Position numbers and translations under genes: made by a program. DNA of 64,000 nt from Fodinibacter sp038258215 (lineage in GTDB: Bacteria > Actinomycetota > Actinomycetes > Actinomycetales > Dermatophilaceae): the NCBI GenBank assembly GCA_038258215.1, contig JBBSQC010000018.1, forward strand, positions 5,133-69,132. Reading direction: 5' to 3'. Below, piece after piece: positions 34,493 to 42,810 of this stretch (its first letter is position 1; every line of letters begins with the position of its first letter). Below the pieces are notes generated by a model. That model made no database searches and had not been told where the DNA came from. It saw only the letters and a program-made list of their open reading frames with translations.

Positions 34493-35341
34493 TCAGGTTC
34501 GGCGCAGGCCCTTGGTCCACAGCTCGGCGGTCTGCACGACCCAGAAGACCGCGAAGAGGGCGATGAGCACGACCTCCACCCAGAACACGAGGGTCGTGGA
34601 CGCCGTCGCGAGGTTGACGACCACGGCCACGGCCAGCGCAGCCAGCATCACCAGCGCGATGGTTCGGTAGACGGGAACGAAGCGGCTGCGGGACAGGGGC
34701 ATCGCCCCCTTCTGGACCGCCTGCCCGACCTCGCGGGCGTTGATCCACACCACGGCGATGATCGCGAGGAACATCGGGATGGCGGCCGCGTCGTGCCCGT
34801 GGGCGACGAAGCTGTCACGGGCGAGGAAGAACCACACCATCCCCCCGCCGAGCACCGCCACCGCCAGCAGGATGCCGCGCCGGTTCACCGCGCTCATCAC
34901 CCGGGGGCCGGCCTCACGTCGGGCGAGGACGACCACGACGGCTCCGACGACGAACCCGGTCAGGAACAGGGCAGGCATCGAGTTGGCGACGAAGGCCGAC
35001 ACGTCCGGCGCCAGCAGCGGGCTGGAGGAGCACCCAGCGGAGCCCGGGGTGGGGATGAACGCCACCCCCGGCGCCAGCATGCCCGCGACGTTGAGCAGCG
35101 CGTCCTCGCCGTCGGTGTTGCCCTTCAGCGCAATGAGGCAGACGCCCATGGTGACGAGCACGCCGATGAACACCGCGTGCACTGGGGTGTAGTAGTAGGC
35201 ACTGATCGACGGCTGGAGCCCGCAGCCGGCTCGCAGCCACTCGATGGCCACCGACGTGAAGAGCAGCAGCACCAGGGCCGCCAGCGCGATGCGCAGGTAA
35301 CGGTAGGTCTTGACAGCGGCGAGGGCGGGGTCCTGCTCCAT
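34493..35341 (-). CDS. Multi-pass membrane protein of unknown function
   Basis: A 282-residue protein with about seven hydrophobic helices. The N-terminal region MEQDPALAAVKTYRYLRIALAALVLLLF is followed by a loop reading GLQPSISAYYYTPVHAVFIGVLVTMGVCLIALKGN, a motif recurrent in uncharacterised actinobacterial membrane proteins. The central extracytoplasmic loop contains GSAGCSSSPLL. I do not recognise a named family. The ATG at 35341 is preceded by GGAGTGATC. It is unrelated by sequence to its neighbours (Sua5-like gene and OsmC). Confidence 0.75.
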   Translation of the reverse strand: MEQDPALAAVKTYRYLRIALAALVLLLFTSVAIEWLRAGCGLQPSISAYYYTPVHAVFIGVLVTMGVCLIALKGNTDGEDALLNVAGMLAPGVAFIPTPGSAGCSSSPLLAPDVSAFVANSMPALFLTGFVVGAVVVVLARREAGPRVMSAVNRRGILLAVAVLGGGMVWFFLARDSFVAHGHDAAAIPMFLAIIAVVWINAREVGQAVQKGAMPLSRSRFVPVYRTIALVMLAALAVAVVVNLATASTTLVFWVEVVLIALFAVFWVVQTAELWTKGLRRT

Positions 35342-35393
35342 GGGCGATCACTCCTTCACGGATGAGGAGGCGCCCTGGGCGCCCCCGATACCC

Positions 35394-35843
35394 TCAGTCC
35401 TCGTGCATCGCGATCGGTGTGCCCCGCTGGACCGTGCGGGAGACGGTGCACAACCGGTAGCGGCTCTGCTCGATGGCCCGGGGCAGCCGGGCTCGCGCTC
35501 GGTCGCCCTCTTCCCCGTCGGGGAACCGGACGGTGAAGCCGACGTCGATGTCGGCGAGGTGGTTCTCCGCCCCGTCGCGCACCTTCTCGGCGGTGCAGGC
35601 CACGTCGAATGCCGTGGGCTCGGCGATGCGGCTGGTGATGAAGTCGACGTCCGTCGCGCTGCAGGCGGCCATCGCCACGAGGAGCAGCTCGACGGGGGTG
35701 AAGTCCGTGGACTCCCCTCCCCCGCCGACGCTCAGCGTGCCGCCGCGCACGTTGGTCACCAGGTAGGTGCCCTTCTCCGAGCGGCCCATCGTGACGCTCC
35801 GGTGGCCGAGGCCACTTCCCCCGGTCTCCTCCTGCTGAGCCAT
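35394..35843 (-). CDS. OsmC-family protein
   Basis: A 149-residue OsmC/Ohr-fold protein, probably a thiol-dependent peroxidase. The two reactive cysteines are in MAACSATDVDFIT and YRLCTVSRTV; VELLLVAMAAC precedes the first, as in the family. The ATG at 35843 gives the natural N-terminus (MAQQEETGGSG); an in-frame ATG further upstream is less likely. A possible 42-residue gene ends on its start codon. It would detoxify organic hydroperoxides in the cytoplasm. Confidence 0.88.
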   Translation of the reverse strand: MAQQEETGGSGLGHRSVTMGRSEKGTYLVTNVRGGTLSVGGGGESTDFTPVELLLVAMAACSATDVDFITSRIAEPTAFDVACTAEKVRDGAENHLADIDVGFTVRFPDGEEGDRARARLPRAIEQSRYRLCTVSRTVQRGTPIAMHED

Positions 35844-35971
35844 CAGGCGCCCCATTTCTCGTCGAGGGTGCGGACGACCCCAAGGGCGCGCCACGCGTCG
35901 TGGTCAGATCCGTGATCCGTGCCGTCGGCGCGGGCCGGCGCCGCGCGCAGGAAGGCGACGAAGCACGGCAT
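35843..35971 (-). CDS. Possible 42-residue gene coupled to osmC
   Basis: A short frame from ATG 35971 encodes MPCFVAFLRAAPARADGTDH and ends DAWRALGVVRTLDEKWGA. Its TGA shares one base with the osmC ATG (TGATG), the arrangement used for coupled genes elsewhere in this window. The start has no strong ribosome site and I recognise no family, so it could be chance. Confidence 0.3.
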   Translation of the reverse strand: MPCFVAFLRAAPARADGTDHGSDHDAWRALGVVRTLDEKWGA

Positions 35972-36008
35972 ACGGTCATCCTCGCACCGGAGTGCAAGAG
36001 TGGGGCGC

Positions 36009-36613
36009 ATGTCAACCACCGCCGAGTCGACCGGTCATCTGGTGCTGGTGCGCCACGGTGAGACGGAGTGGAGCCGAACCGGGCTGCACACCGGCCTGAC
36101 CGACGTGCCACTCACCCCCGACGGGGAACGGGACGCGCGGTCGGTGGGCCCGCTCCTGGCCGACTTCGACATCGCCGTCACCCTGTCCTCGCCGCTGGTG
36201 CGCGCCCGGCGCACCGCGGAGCTCGCGGGGCTGACGCCCACCGTGGATCCAGACCTCGTGGAGTGGGACTACGGCGGCTACGAGGGGCGCTCGACCGACG
36301 AGATCCGCGAGTCGCTCGACGACCAGACGTGGACGATCTTCGACCGCGGTGTCGTGCCCGGTGAGACGCCCGGCGAGACGGTCGAGGAGGTCGCGGCCCG
36401 TGCCTCGCGGGGGTCGCCCGGGTGAGCGAACCGCTGCGATCCGGCGACGTCGTCCTGGTCGCCCACGGTCACCTGCTGCGCGTGCTCGCGGCCACCTGGC
36501 TGCGACAGGAGGCGCGGTTCGGGTCCAGCCTGCTCCTCGACGCCGGTGCACTCTGCGTGCTGGAGCACGAGCGGGGTGTGCCCGCCATCCGGTCGTGGAA
36601 CCGGACCGCCTGA
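36009..36613 (+). pseudogene. Histidine phosphatase family gene split by a frameshift
   Basis: Two frames together make one phosphoglycerate-mutase-like phosphatase. The first (36009-36425) has HLVLVRHGETEW, the catalytic His loop, and SSPLVRARRTAELAG and WDYGGYEG. The second (36422-36613) supplies the missing C-terminal catalytic block VVLVAHGHLLRVLAATWL. The join falls in a run of five G (about 36409-36413); one extra G would restore a continuous frame of about 200 residues, reading ASRGVARVSEP across the join. Either the gene is newly inactivated or the base run is a sequencing error. A GTGA overlap at the break would allow separate translation of the second half, but neither half looks complete. 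Confidence 0.8.
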
Positions 36614-36615
36614 CC

Positions 36616-37008
36616 TCAGCCGTCCAGGCCGGGGCCCTCGATCACCGACAGCACGTTGCCCGACGGGTCGGTGAACCACGCGATGAGCGGGCCGCCCCTG
36701 CGGAAGACACCCTTGGCGTCGGTCTCGCCCGGTGTGCCTTCGTAGCGCTCGAACGTCACTCCCCGGGCGGTGAGCTCGTCGACCGCCTCCTCGACCTCGT
36801 CGACGGGGAAGTTCAGCACGGTGTAGGTCGCGGGCTCGTGTCGCGGCTTCGGGTAGAGCAGCACCGACCGACCGCCGCCCAGGCGCAGCACCAGCATCCC
36901 GCCGTCGGTCTCGTCGACGCGGACGCCGAGCACCTCGGAGTAGAAGCGTCTCGCCTCGTCGAGGTCGCGCACGGCGATGCCGCTGAATGCCTTCGAGTCC
37001 TCGAGCAC
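36616..37008 (-). CDS. VOC/glyoxalase-fold protein
   Basis: A 130-residue vicinal-oxygen-chelate domain protein. Paired beta-alpha-beta-beta-beta modules begin SKAFSGIAVRDLDEARRFYSEVLGVRV and TYTVLNFPVDEVEEAVDELTARGV, and the end reads GPLIAWFTDPSGNVLSVIE. Members include glyoxalase I, dioxygenases and antibiotic-binding proteins; the metal ligands are not all evident, so this may be a binding protein. The GTG at 37008 has a strong AAGGAGGTGG site 6-8 bases upstream and is preferred over longer starts. It lies just downstream of the GCS2-type ligase. Confidence 0.85.
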   Translation of the reverse strand: MLEDSKAFSGIAVRDLDEARRFYSEVLGVRVDETDGGMLVLRLGGGRSVLLYPKPRHEPATYTVLNFPVDEVEEAVDELTARGVTFERYEGTPGETDAKGVFRRGGPLIAWFTDPSGNVLSVIEGPGLDG

Positions 37009-37031
37009 GGAACCCACCTCCTTCGGGGCGG

Positions 37032-38513
37032 TCAGGGGAAGGGCCAAGTGTGGACCGGCTCGTTGGTGCCCATGTGCTGCACGTAGAGCTCGAGCATCCG
37101 GCGCAGCGCCTCGCGGCGGTCGCACCCGGAGTCCTCGAAGGTCTGCACCGCGCGGGTGGACCAGACCGCTCCGTTGACGCCGGTGGTGGCCCGCCCCTCG
37201 ATCACCCCGAGGAAGCGCTCCCGCACCGCGTCGGACACCCCCCACTGCCGCAGCCCCTCGTGCGCGAGGGGCAGCAGGTGGCGCAGCACCAGCTCGTCGG
37301 CGCTGACCTCACCGAAACCGGGCCAGTAGAGCCGGGCGTCGATGCCGTCGCGCGCAGCCCGCTGGAAGTTCTCGTCGCAGGCGGCGAAGCTCATCTTGGT
37401 CCAGACGGGCCGCTCCTCGTGCGCGAGCATGCGGATGGCGCCGTAGTAGAAGGCGGCGTTGGCCAGGACGTCGACGATGGTCGGCCCGGCCGGCAGGACC
37501 CGGTTCTCGACGCGCAGGTGGGGGATGCCGTTGGGGATGTCGTAGATCGGTCGGTTCCACCGGTAGACGGTGCCGTTGTGCAGCCGGAGCTCGGCGAGGT
37601 CTGGTGCGATCCCGGCCTCCAGCTTGGCCATCGGGTCCTCGTCGGTCGTCTCGGCGAGCAGTGCCGGGAAGTAGCGGACGTTCTCCTCGAACAGGTCGAA
37701 GATGGAGGTGATCCAGCGCTCCCCGAAGAACACACGAGGTCGCACGCCCTGGTTCTTCAGCTCGATGGGCCGCGTGTCGGTGGCCTGCTTGAACAGCTCG
37801 ATGCGGGTCTCGGCGTGCAGGCGCTTGCCGAAGAAGAACGGTGAGTTGGCGGCCAGGGCGACCTGCGGCGCCGAGAGGGCCTGGGCGGCGTTCCAGTGGG
37901 CCGCGAACTGCGAAGGAGCCACCTGGAGGTGCAGCTGCACCGACGTGCACGCCGACTCCGGGGCGATGGAGTCGCAGTAGGTGGCCACCCGCTCCCCCGT
38001 GGGGCCCTCGATGTCGAGGTAGATGTCCTCGCCGCGGGCCACGAAGATCGAGTCGTTGAGGGCGGTGTACCGGTTGTTCTTGCTGATCCACTCACCCTCG
38101 TAGTGCTCCGGCATGATCGTCGGCAGGATGCCGATCGCCACCAGCGTCGAGCCCACCTCCGCCGCCGCCTTGTCAGCCTTGTTGAGGCTCTCGCGCAGCT
38201 CACCCTCCAGCTCGATGGCGCTGTCACCGGGCAGCGGGCGGGGTGCGACGTTGAGCTCGATGTTGTACTGCGCGAGCTCGGTCTGGTAGTCCTCGTCGGC
38301 GATCGCCTCGAGCACCGTGGCGTTGTGGAAGTGCGGCTGCTGCTGGTCGTCGACGAGGTTCAGCTCGATCTCCAGACCGGTCATCGGACGGTCGAACTCG
38401 AACGAGCTCTGGTTGAGCATCCGCTCGAACACGTCGAGGTCCTGGCGGACCTTCTCCCGGTAGCGCTGACGCTGCTCGCGGCTGTAGCTCTGTGCGTTGA
38501 CCTCGACACCCAT
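37032..38513 (-). CDS. Glutamate-cysteine ligase family protein (GCS2 type)
   Basis: A 493-residue carboxylate-amine ligase of the GCS2 superfamily. The ATP-grasp-like/glutamine-synthetase-like fold is shown by MTGLEIELNLVDDQQQPHF (metal Glu pair), IELNVAPRPLPGD, CTSVQLHLQVAPSQF, NSPFFFGKRLHAETR and VYRWNRPIYDIP. Actinobacteria of this group generally lack glutathione, so the product may be another gamma-glutamyl or related amide; the substrate is unproven. The ATG at 38513 (MGVEVNAQSY) is chosen over an ATG six codons upstream. Confidence 0.85.
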   Translation of the reverse strand: MGVEVNAQSYSREQRQRYREKVRQDLDVFERMLNQSSFEFDRPMTGLEIELNLVDDQQQPHFHNATVLEAIADEDYQTELAQYNIELNVAPRPLPGDSAIELEGELRESLNKADKAAAEVGSTLVAIGILPTIMPEHYEGEWISKNNRYTALNDSIFVARGEDIYLDIEGPTGERVATYCDSIAPESACTSVQLHLQVAPSQFAAHWNAAQALSAPQVALAANSPFFFGKRLHAETRIELFKQATDTRPIELKNQGVRPRVFFGERWITSIFDLFEENVRYFPALLAETTDEDPMAKLEAGIAPDLAELRLHNGTVYRWNRPIYDIPNGIPHLRVENRVLPAGPTIVDVLANAAFYYGAIRMLAHEERPVWTKMSFAACDENFQRAARDGIDARLYWPGFGEVSADELVLRHLLPLAHEGLRQWGVSDAVRERFLGVIEGRATTGVNGAVWSTRAVQTFEDSGCDRREALRRMLELYVQHMGTNEPVHTWPFP

Positions 38514-38593
38514 GGCGCAAACCAACCACATCGCGACGAGCGGCGAAACCCATGACCCGCGTTTCGGTCCGGAGGGTTGTCGGTGCTCTCTCC

Positions 38594-38599
38594 TAGCGT
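38594..38599 (+). promoter_or_regulatory. Candidate -10 hexamer TAGCGT for sbcDC
   Basis: TAGCGT is followed by 6 bases and the GTG at 38606, with no ribosome site in between: a leaderless-type start for the sbcD-sbcC operon. Confidence 0.5.
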
Positions 38600-38605
38600 G
38601 GTGGT

Positions 38606-39787
38606 GTGCGCATGATCCACACCTCCGACTGGCACCTGGGCAGGTCCTTCCACCAGGTCGGGCTCCTCGGCGCCCAGGCCGACTACCTGGACCACCTCGT
38701 AGAGGTCGTGGGCGAGGAGTCGGTCGACGCCGTGGTCGTCAGCGGCGACGTCTACGACCGGGCCATGCCCGCACCCGACACCGTCGACCTGCTGTCCGAG
38801 ACCCTCGCGCGGCTCGTCGACGCCGGTGCCGCCGTCGTGCTCTCCAGCGGCAACCACGACTCGGCGATCCGGCTCGGCTTCGCGGCCCCCCTGCTGGAGC
38901 GCGCCGGTCTGCACATCCGGTCCTCGGTCTCCTCCGTCGGGCGCCCGGTCCTCATCGGTGGCACCGCCATCTACCCCATCCCCTACCTCGAGCCCGCGCT
39001 GGCGGCCGAACCCCTCGGGGCCGCCGAGCGCACCCATGCCGGGGTGCTGCGGGCGGCGATGGGCCGGGTCCGCGCCGACGTCGCCGAGCGCGGTGGGCGC
39101 AGCGTCGTCATGGCTCATGCCTTCGTCACCGGTGGGGCCACCAGCGAGTCCGAGCGCGACATCTCGGTGGGTGGAGTCTCCGCGGTTCCGCCCGAGGTCT
39201 TCGAGGGCGTCGACTACACCGCGCTCGGCCACCTCCACGGTCGGCAGGAGGTCGCGCCCCTGGTCCGCTACAGCGGGTCGCCGGTGGCGATGTCCTTCTC
39301 CGAGTGGCGCCACCGCAAGGGCAGCCTCCTGGTCGACCTCTCCGGTGAGCGTGCGGTCGTCGAGCAGGTCGACGCCCCCGTGACCAGGGCTCTGGCTGTC
39401 CTGCGGGGGTCCCTCGAGCAGCTCCTGGCCGACCCCGCGCACCGCGACGCCGAGTCCGCCTGGTGCCAGGTGACCCTCACCGACGCCCCGCGCCCCCTCG
39501 GCGCCATGGACCGGGTCCGCCGCCGCTTCCCGCACACCCTGGAGCTGCGTTTCGACCCGGACGTCGGCAGTGTCCCACTGCACCGGTATGCCGCGCCGCC
39601 GACCAGCAGGGCTGCGGTCGACGTGTGCTGTGACTTCCTCGCCCACGTCCGGTCGGGGCGGCCGGCATCCGAGGACGAGAGGTCGCTGCTCGCCGAGGCC
39701 CACGAGGCCTCCCGGCTGGCCCGGCGAGGTGCCGACGACGAGGGGTCGGTCCGCCTGGACCGCCACGACGACGTGGGTGCCGCGTGA
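38606..39787 (+). CDS. sbcD: Exonuclease SbcCD, nuclease subunit D
   Basis: A 393-residue calcineurin-like phosphoesterase that acts with SbcC as a Mre11-Rad50-type nuclease on hairpins and protein-blocked DNA ends. Metal-binding motifs are intact: MIHTSDWHLGR, VVVSGDVYDRAMP, VLSSGNHDSAIRL, VMAHAFV and DYTALGHLHGRQ. The C-terminal domain that contacts SbcC follows. The GTG start lies 6 bases after TAGCGT. The stop overlaps the sbcC GTG (GTGA), so the subunits are co-translated. Confidence 0.95.
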   Translation: MRMIHTSDWHLGRSFHQVGLLGAQADYLDHLVEVVGEESVDAVVVSGDVYDRAMPAPDTVDLLSETLARLVDAGAAVVLSSGNHDSAIRLGFAAPLLERAGLHIRSSVSSVGRPVLIGGTAIYPIPYLEPALAAEPLGAAERTHAGVLRAAMGRVRADVAERGGRSVVMAHAFVTGGATSESERDISVGGVSAVPPEVFEGVDYTALGHLHGRQEVAPLVRYSGSPVAMSFSEWRHRKGSLLVDLSGERAVVEQVDAPVTRALAVLRGSLEQLLADPAHRDAESAWCQVTLTDAPRPLGAMDRVRRRFPHTLELRFDPDVGSVPLHRYAAPPTSRAAVDVCCDFLAHVRSGRPASEDERSLLAEAHEASRLARRGADDEGSVRLDRHDDVGAA

Positions 39788-42700
39788 GGGTCCACCGCCT
39801 GCGGATCGAGGCCTTCGGGCCGTTCCCCGGCATCGTCGACCTCGATGTCGACGCGCTCTCCGCCGAAGGGCTCTTCCTCATCCACGGGCCGACGGGTTCC
39901 GGCAAGACGAGCCTGCTCGACGCCATCTGCTTCGCCCTGTACGCCGACGTGCCGGGTGCCCGCTCGAAGAAGGGGCTGCGCAGCGACCACTCGCCCGGTG
40001 ACGCCGTTCCGCGCGTCACTCTCGAGCTCACCGTGGGTGGCCGCCGACTGCGCCTCACCCGCTCGCCGGGATTCGACCGGCCCAAGAAGCGCGGCACCGG
40101 CGTGACCCCCGTGCAGGCCAGTGTGTCGCTGGAGGAGCGCCTCGGCTCGGCGTGGGTGGTCCGCAGCACCCGAAACGACGAGGTGGCCGACCTCGTCAAG
40201 GACGTCATGGGGATGGGCATGGCCCAGTTCTCCAGCGTGGTCATGCTTCCGCAGGGCGACTTCGCGACCTTTCTGCGGGCTTCCCCCGATGATCGCCGAG
40301 CGATGCTCGAGCGGCTCTTCGACATCACCGAGTACCGCGACATCGAGGACTGGCTCGCGCAGGCCCGCAGGGCAGCCGCTGTCGACCTCGAACGCGCCGG
40401 CACCGTGCTCGACGGCACCATCGCCCGCGTCGAGGACGTGCTCGCCGATGCCGGGCTGGCTGCGCCCGCGCCCGTGCCCGAGTCGCTCGCCGACCTCCCT
40501 CCGGAGTCCGTCTCCGAGCAGCTTGCTCTCCTGCTCGTGGCCCTCGATGCGCGGGTGTCCACGACGATGGCCACCTATGACGAGGCCGTCGGCGCGGAGC
40601 AGCTGGCCGGGGACCTCCTGGACCGGGGCCGAGTCCTGGCCGCGCTGCGCTCGAGGGGTGAGCTGGCCCGACAGGAGCTCGCCGAGGTACGGGTCGCCGG
40701 TGCCGAACACGAGGCACGGGTGCAGACGGTCGCGGCGGCCGAGCGCGCTGCCGGTGCGCAGGGCCACCTGAGCGCTTGCTCCCGCAACACCAGCGACCTG
40801 GAGGTCGCCCGTGAGCAGGTCTGCTCGACGCAGGCGTCCCTCGGAGCTCTCTCGGTCGATGTTCCTGCGGACGACCAGGTGGCGGCCACCGTCCGGGCCC
40901 TCCACGACCGCGACGAGACGGTCCTCGCCCTGCGCCAGGGCGCCGAGGCGGCCACGGCGCGCGCGGTGCACGTCGCCCGCCTCGAGGCCCGGGCAACCGC
41001 CCTCGAGCTCGAAGAGCACGAGGGTGCCGTCCGCCTCGAGCAGGCTGAGCAGGTCAGGCAGGGACTCCAGGCGGAGGTCGAGTCGCTGGCCGCGGATGCT
41101 GCCGGCGTCGCCGAGCGCACTCTTCGCCTGGACGCCGCTCGCGACGACGTGGCCCGCCTCGAGGTGGCTGACACCGCGCTCGCTGCCGTCGCCGCGCTGA
41201 TCCCTGAGCGTGACGCGCTGCGCACCATCGCACTCGACCGCCGCCAGGACCTGCTCGACCTCAGGCAACGACGCCTCGACGGGATGGCCGGCGAGCTCGC
41301 ACGGTCCCTCGCCGCCGGCGAGCCGTGCCCGGTCTGCGGATCCGCGGAGCACCCCGAGCCCGCCCGCACCGCCGGCCCGGTCGGCCCCGAGGACCTCAGC
41401 GAGGCCGAGGTCCGGCTCGAGATGGCCGAGCAGGCTCATCGAGCCCTCCACGACGCGGTGGAGGCTCACCGCCACCGGTCCGAGACGCTGCGGACCACCC
41501 TGCACTGCACCGATCGAGCCGTGCTCGCCGCCGCCGTGCTCGAGGCCGAGCGATCCCTCGTCACCGCCCGCGCGGCCGAGGCCGGTCACCGGGTGGCCAC
41601 GGGTGCCCTGGCGGCCCAGGCCGAGGAGGTCGCGAGCATCCGGCGGCGGAGGGCCACGGTCAGCGCCCTGTGCGAGTCGAACAGCGAGCAGCGTGCCCTC
41701 CTGGGGGCCGAGCACGTCGCCGCCACCAGCCACATCGAGGGTCTCCGGGCCCGTCACGCGTCCTGTCCGTGCGGGGCGGGCACGCCCGACGCGCACACGG
41801 CCGTCGGTGGGCTCCTCCGGGAGCTCGAGTCCCGGATCGAGGGCCTCATTGCCGCACGTCGGCGCAGCGCGGAGGCCGACGACGACCTCCGCGCCGCCCT
41901 GGACGACGCAGGATTCGACGACGCCGACCACGCCCGGGCGCTCACCCTCTCCCCCGAGGTCCTGGCCCGGGAGCGCGACCTCGTCACGGCCCACCGCGAC
42001 CGCTTGGCCGCTGCCCGGGCCGTCGCGTCCGACCCCGGGGTGCGTGCCGCGCTGGGGGGCCGCGCACCGGACCTGGCGGCACTGGGCGAGGCCGCGCAGA
42101 ACGCCCGCGAGCAGCTGCTCACGGCCCGCACCGCGCAGGACGACGCCGAGCGCACGCGGCGCTCCTTGGTGCGCCTGCTCCCCCTCGTCGCCGAGCACAG
42201 CGCCACCGTCGTGGCCGCGGCCGTCCGCGACGCCCGGGTGCGTGAGGTCGCCGACACCACCGGTGGCATCGGGGTCGACAACACCCTCCGGATGCGCCTG
42301 ACGTCGTTCGTCCTCGCGGCCCGGCTGGAGAAGGTCGCCTCCCTCGCCAACGAGCGGCTCGCCGTCATGGGTGGTGGCCGCTTCCAGCTGGAGCACTCCG
42401 ACGACCTGGCGGCCCGTGGAGCGCGGTCTGGGCTGGGGTTGCGGGTGCTGGACCAGTGGACCGGGCGCACCCGCGACACCGCGACGCTCTCCGGTGGTGA
42501 GTCCTTCATGGCCTCCCTCGCCCTGGCGCTGGGGCTGGCCGACGCGGTCCGCGAGGAGGCCGGGGGGATCGACCTCGGGACCCTCTTCGTCGACGAGGGC
42601 TTCGGCACCCTCGACGACGACAGCCTGGAGCAGGTGGTCACCGTGCTCGACGGCCTCCGCGAGGGGGGCCGGGCCGTCGGCGTCGTGAGCCACGTCGCCG

Positions 42701-42801
42701 ACCTGCGGGCCCGGGTCACCCACCAGGCGGTCGTCACCAAGGGCGCATCGGGGAGCACCGTCGAGGTCCGCTGCGGCGCCGGTGCCGAGCCGGCGGCCTG
42801 A
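39784..42801 (+). CDS. sbcC: Exonuclease SbcCD, ATPase subunit C
   Basis: A 1005-residue SMC/Rad50-like ATPase. Walker A is GPTGSGKTSLLDAICFALY near residue 35, the Q-loop is VVMLPQGDFATFL near 155, and the ABC signature LSGGESFMASLALALG plus Walker B TLFVDEGFGTLDDDS lie at the C-terminus. In the middle of the Ala/Glu/Arg-rich coiled coil the zinc hook CPVC is seen (GEPCPVCGSAEHPEP, about residue 515), with a second cysteine pair, SCPCGAGTPD, nearer residue 660. It drives SbcD nuclease by ATP. A very long antisense open frame is a shadow of this gene. Confidence 0.95.
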   Translation: MRVHRLRIEAFGPFPGIVDLDVDALSAEGLFLIHGPTGSGKTSLLDAICFALYADVPGARSKKGLRSDHSPGDAVPRVTLELTVGGRRLRLTRSPGFDRPKKRGTGVTPVQASVSLEERLGSAWVVRSTRNDEVADLVKDVMGMGMAQFSSVVMLPQGDFATFLRASPDDRRAMLERLFDITEYRDIEDWLAQARRAAAVDLERAGTVLDGTIARVEDVLADAGLAAPAPVPESLADLPPESVSEQLALLLVALDARVSTTMATYDEAVGAEQLAGDLLDRGRVLAALRSRGELARQELAEVRVAGAEHEARVQTVAAAERAAGAQGHLSACSRNTSDLEVAREQVCSTQASLGALSVDVPADDQVAATVRALHDRDETVLALRQGAEAATARAVHVARLEARATALELEEHEGAVRLEQAEQVRQGLQAEVESLAADAAGVAERTLRLDAARDDVARLEVADTALAAVAALIPERDALRTIALDRRQDLLDLRQRRLDGMAGELARSLAAGEPCPVCGSAEHPEPARTAGPVGPEDLSEAEVRLEMAEQAHRALHDAVEAHRHRSETLRTTLHCTDRAVLAAAVLEAERSLVTARAAEAGHRVATGALAAQAEEVASIRRRRATVSALCESNSEQRALLGAEHVAATSHIEGLRARHASCPCGAGTPDAHTAVGGLLRELESRIEGLIAARRRSAEADDDLRAALDDAGFDDADHARALTLSPEVLARERDLVTAHRDRLAAARAVASDPGVRAALGGRAPDLAALGEAAQNAREQLLTARTAQDDAERTRRSLVRLLPLVAEHSATVVAAAVRDARVREVADTTGGIGVDNTLRMRLTSFVLAARLEKVASLANERLAVMGGGRFQLEHSDDLAARGARSGLGLRVLDQWTGRTRDTATLSGGESFMASLALALGLADAVREEAGGIDLGTLFVDEGFGTLDDDSLEQVVTVLDGLREGGRAVGVVSHVADLRARVTHQAVVTKGASGSTVEVRCGAGAEPAA

Positions 42802-42810
42802 GGGAAAAGG

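Noticed and set aside
39268..42723. An 1151-codon open frame antisense to sbcD/sbcC
   Set aside because: It lies opposite clearly coding sbcC and has the Gly/Arg/His-rich, low-complexity composition of a high-GC shadow frame, with no recognisable domain.
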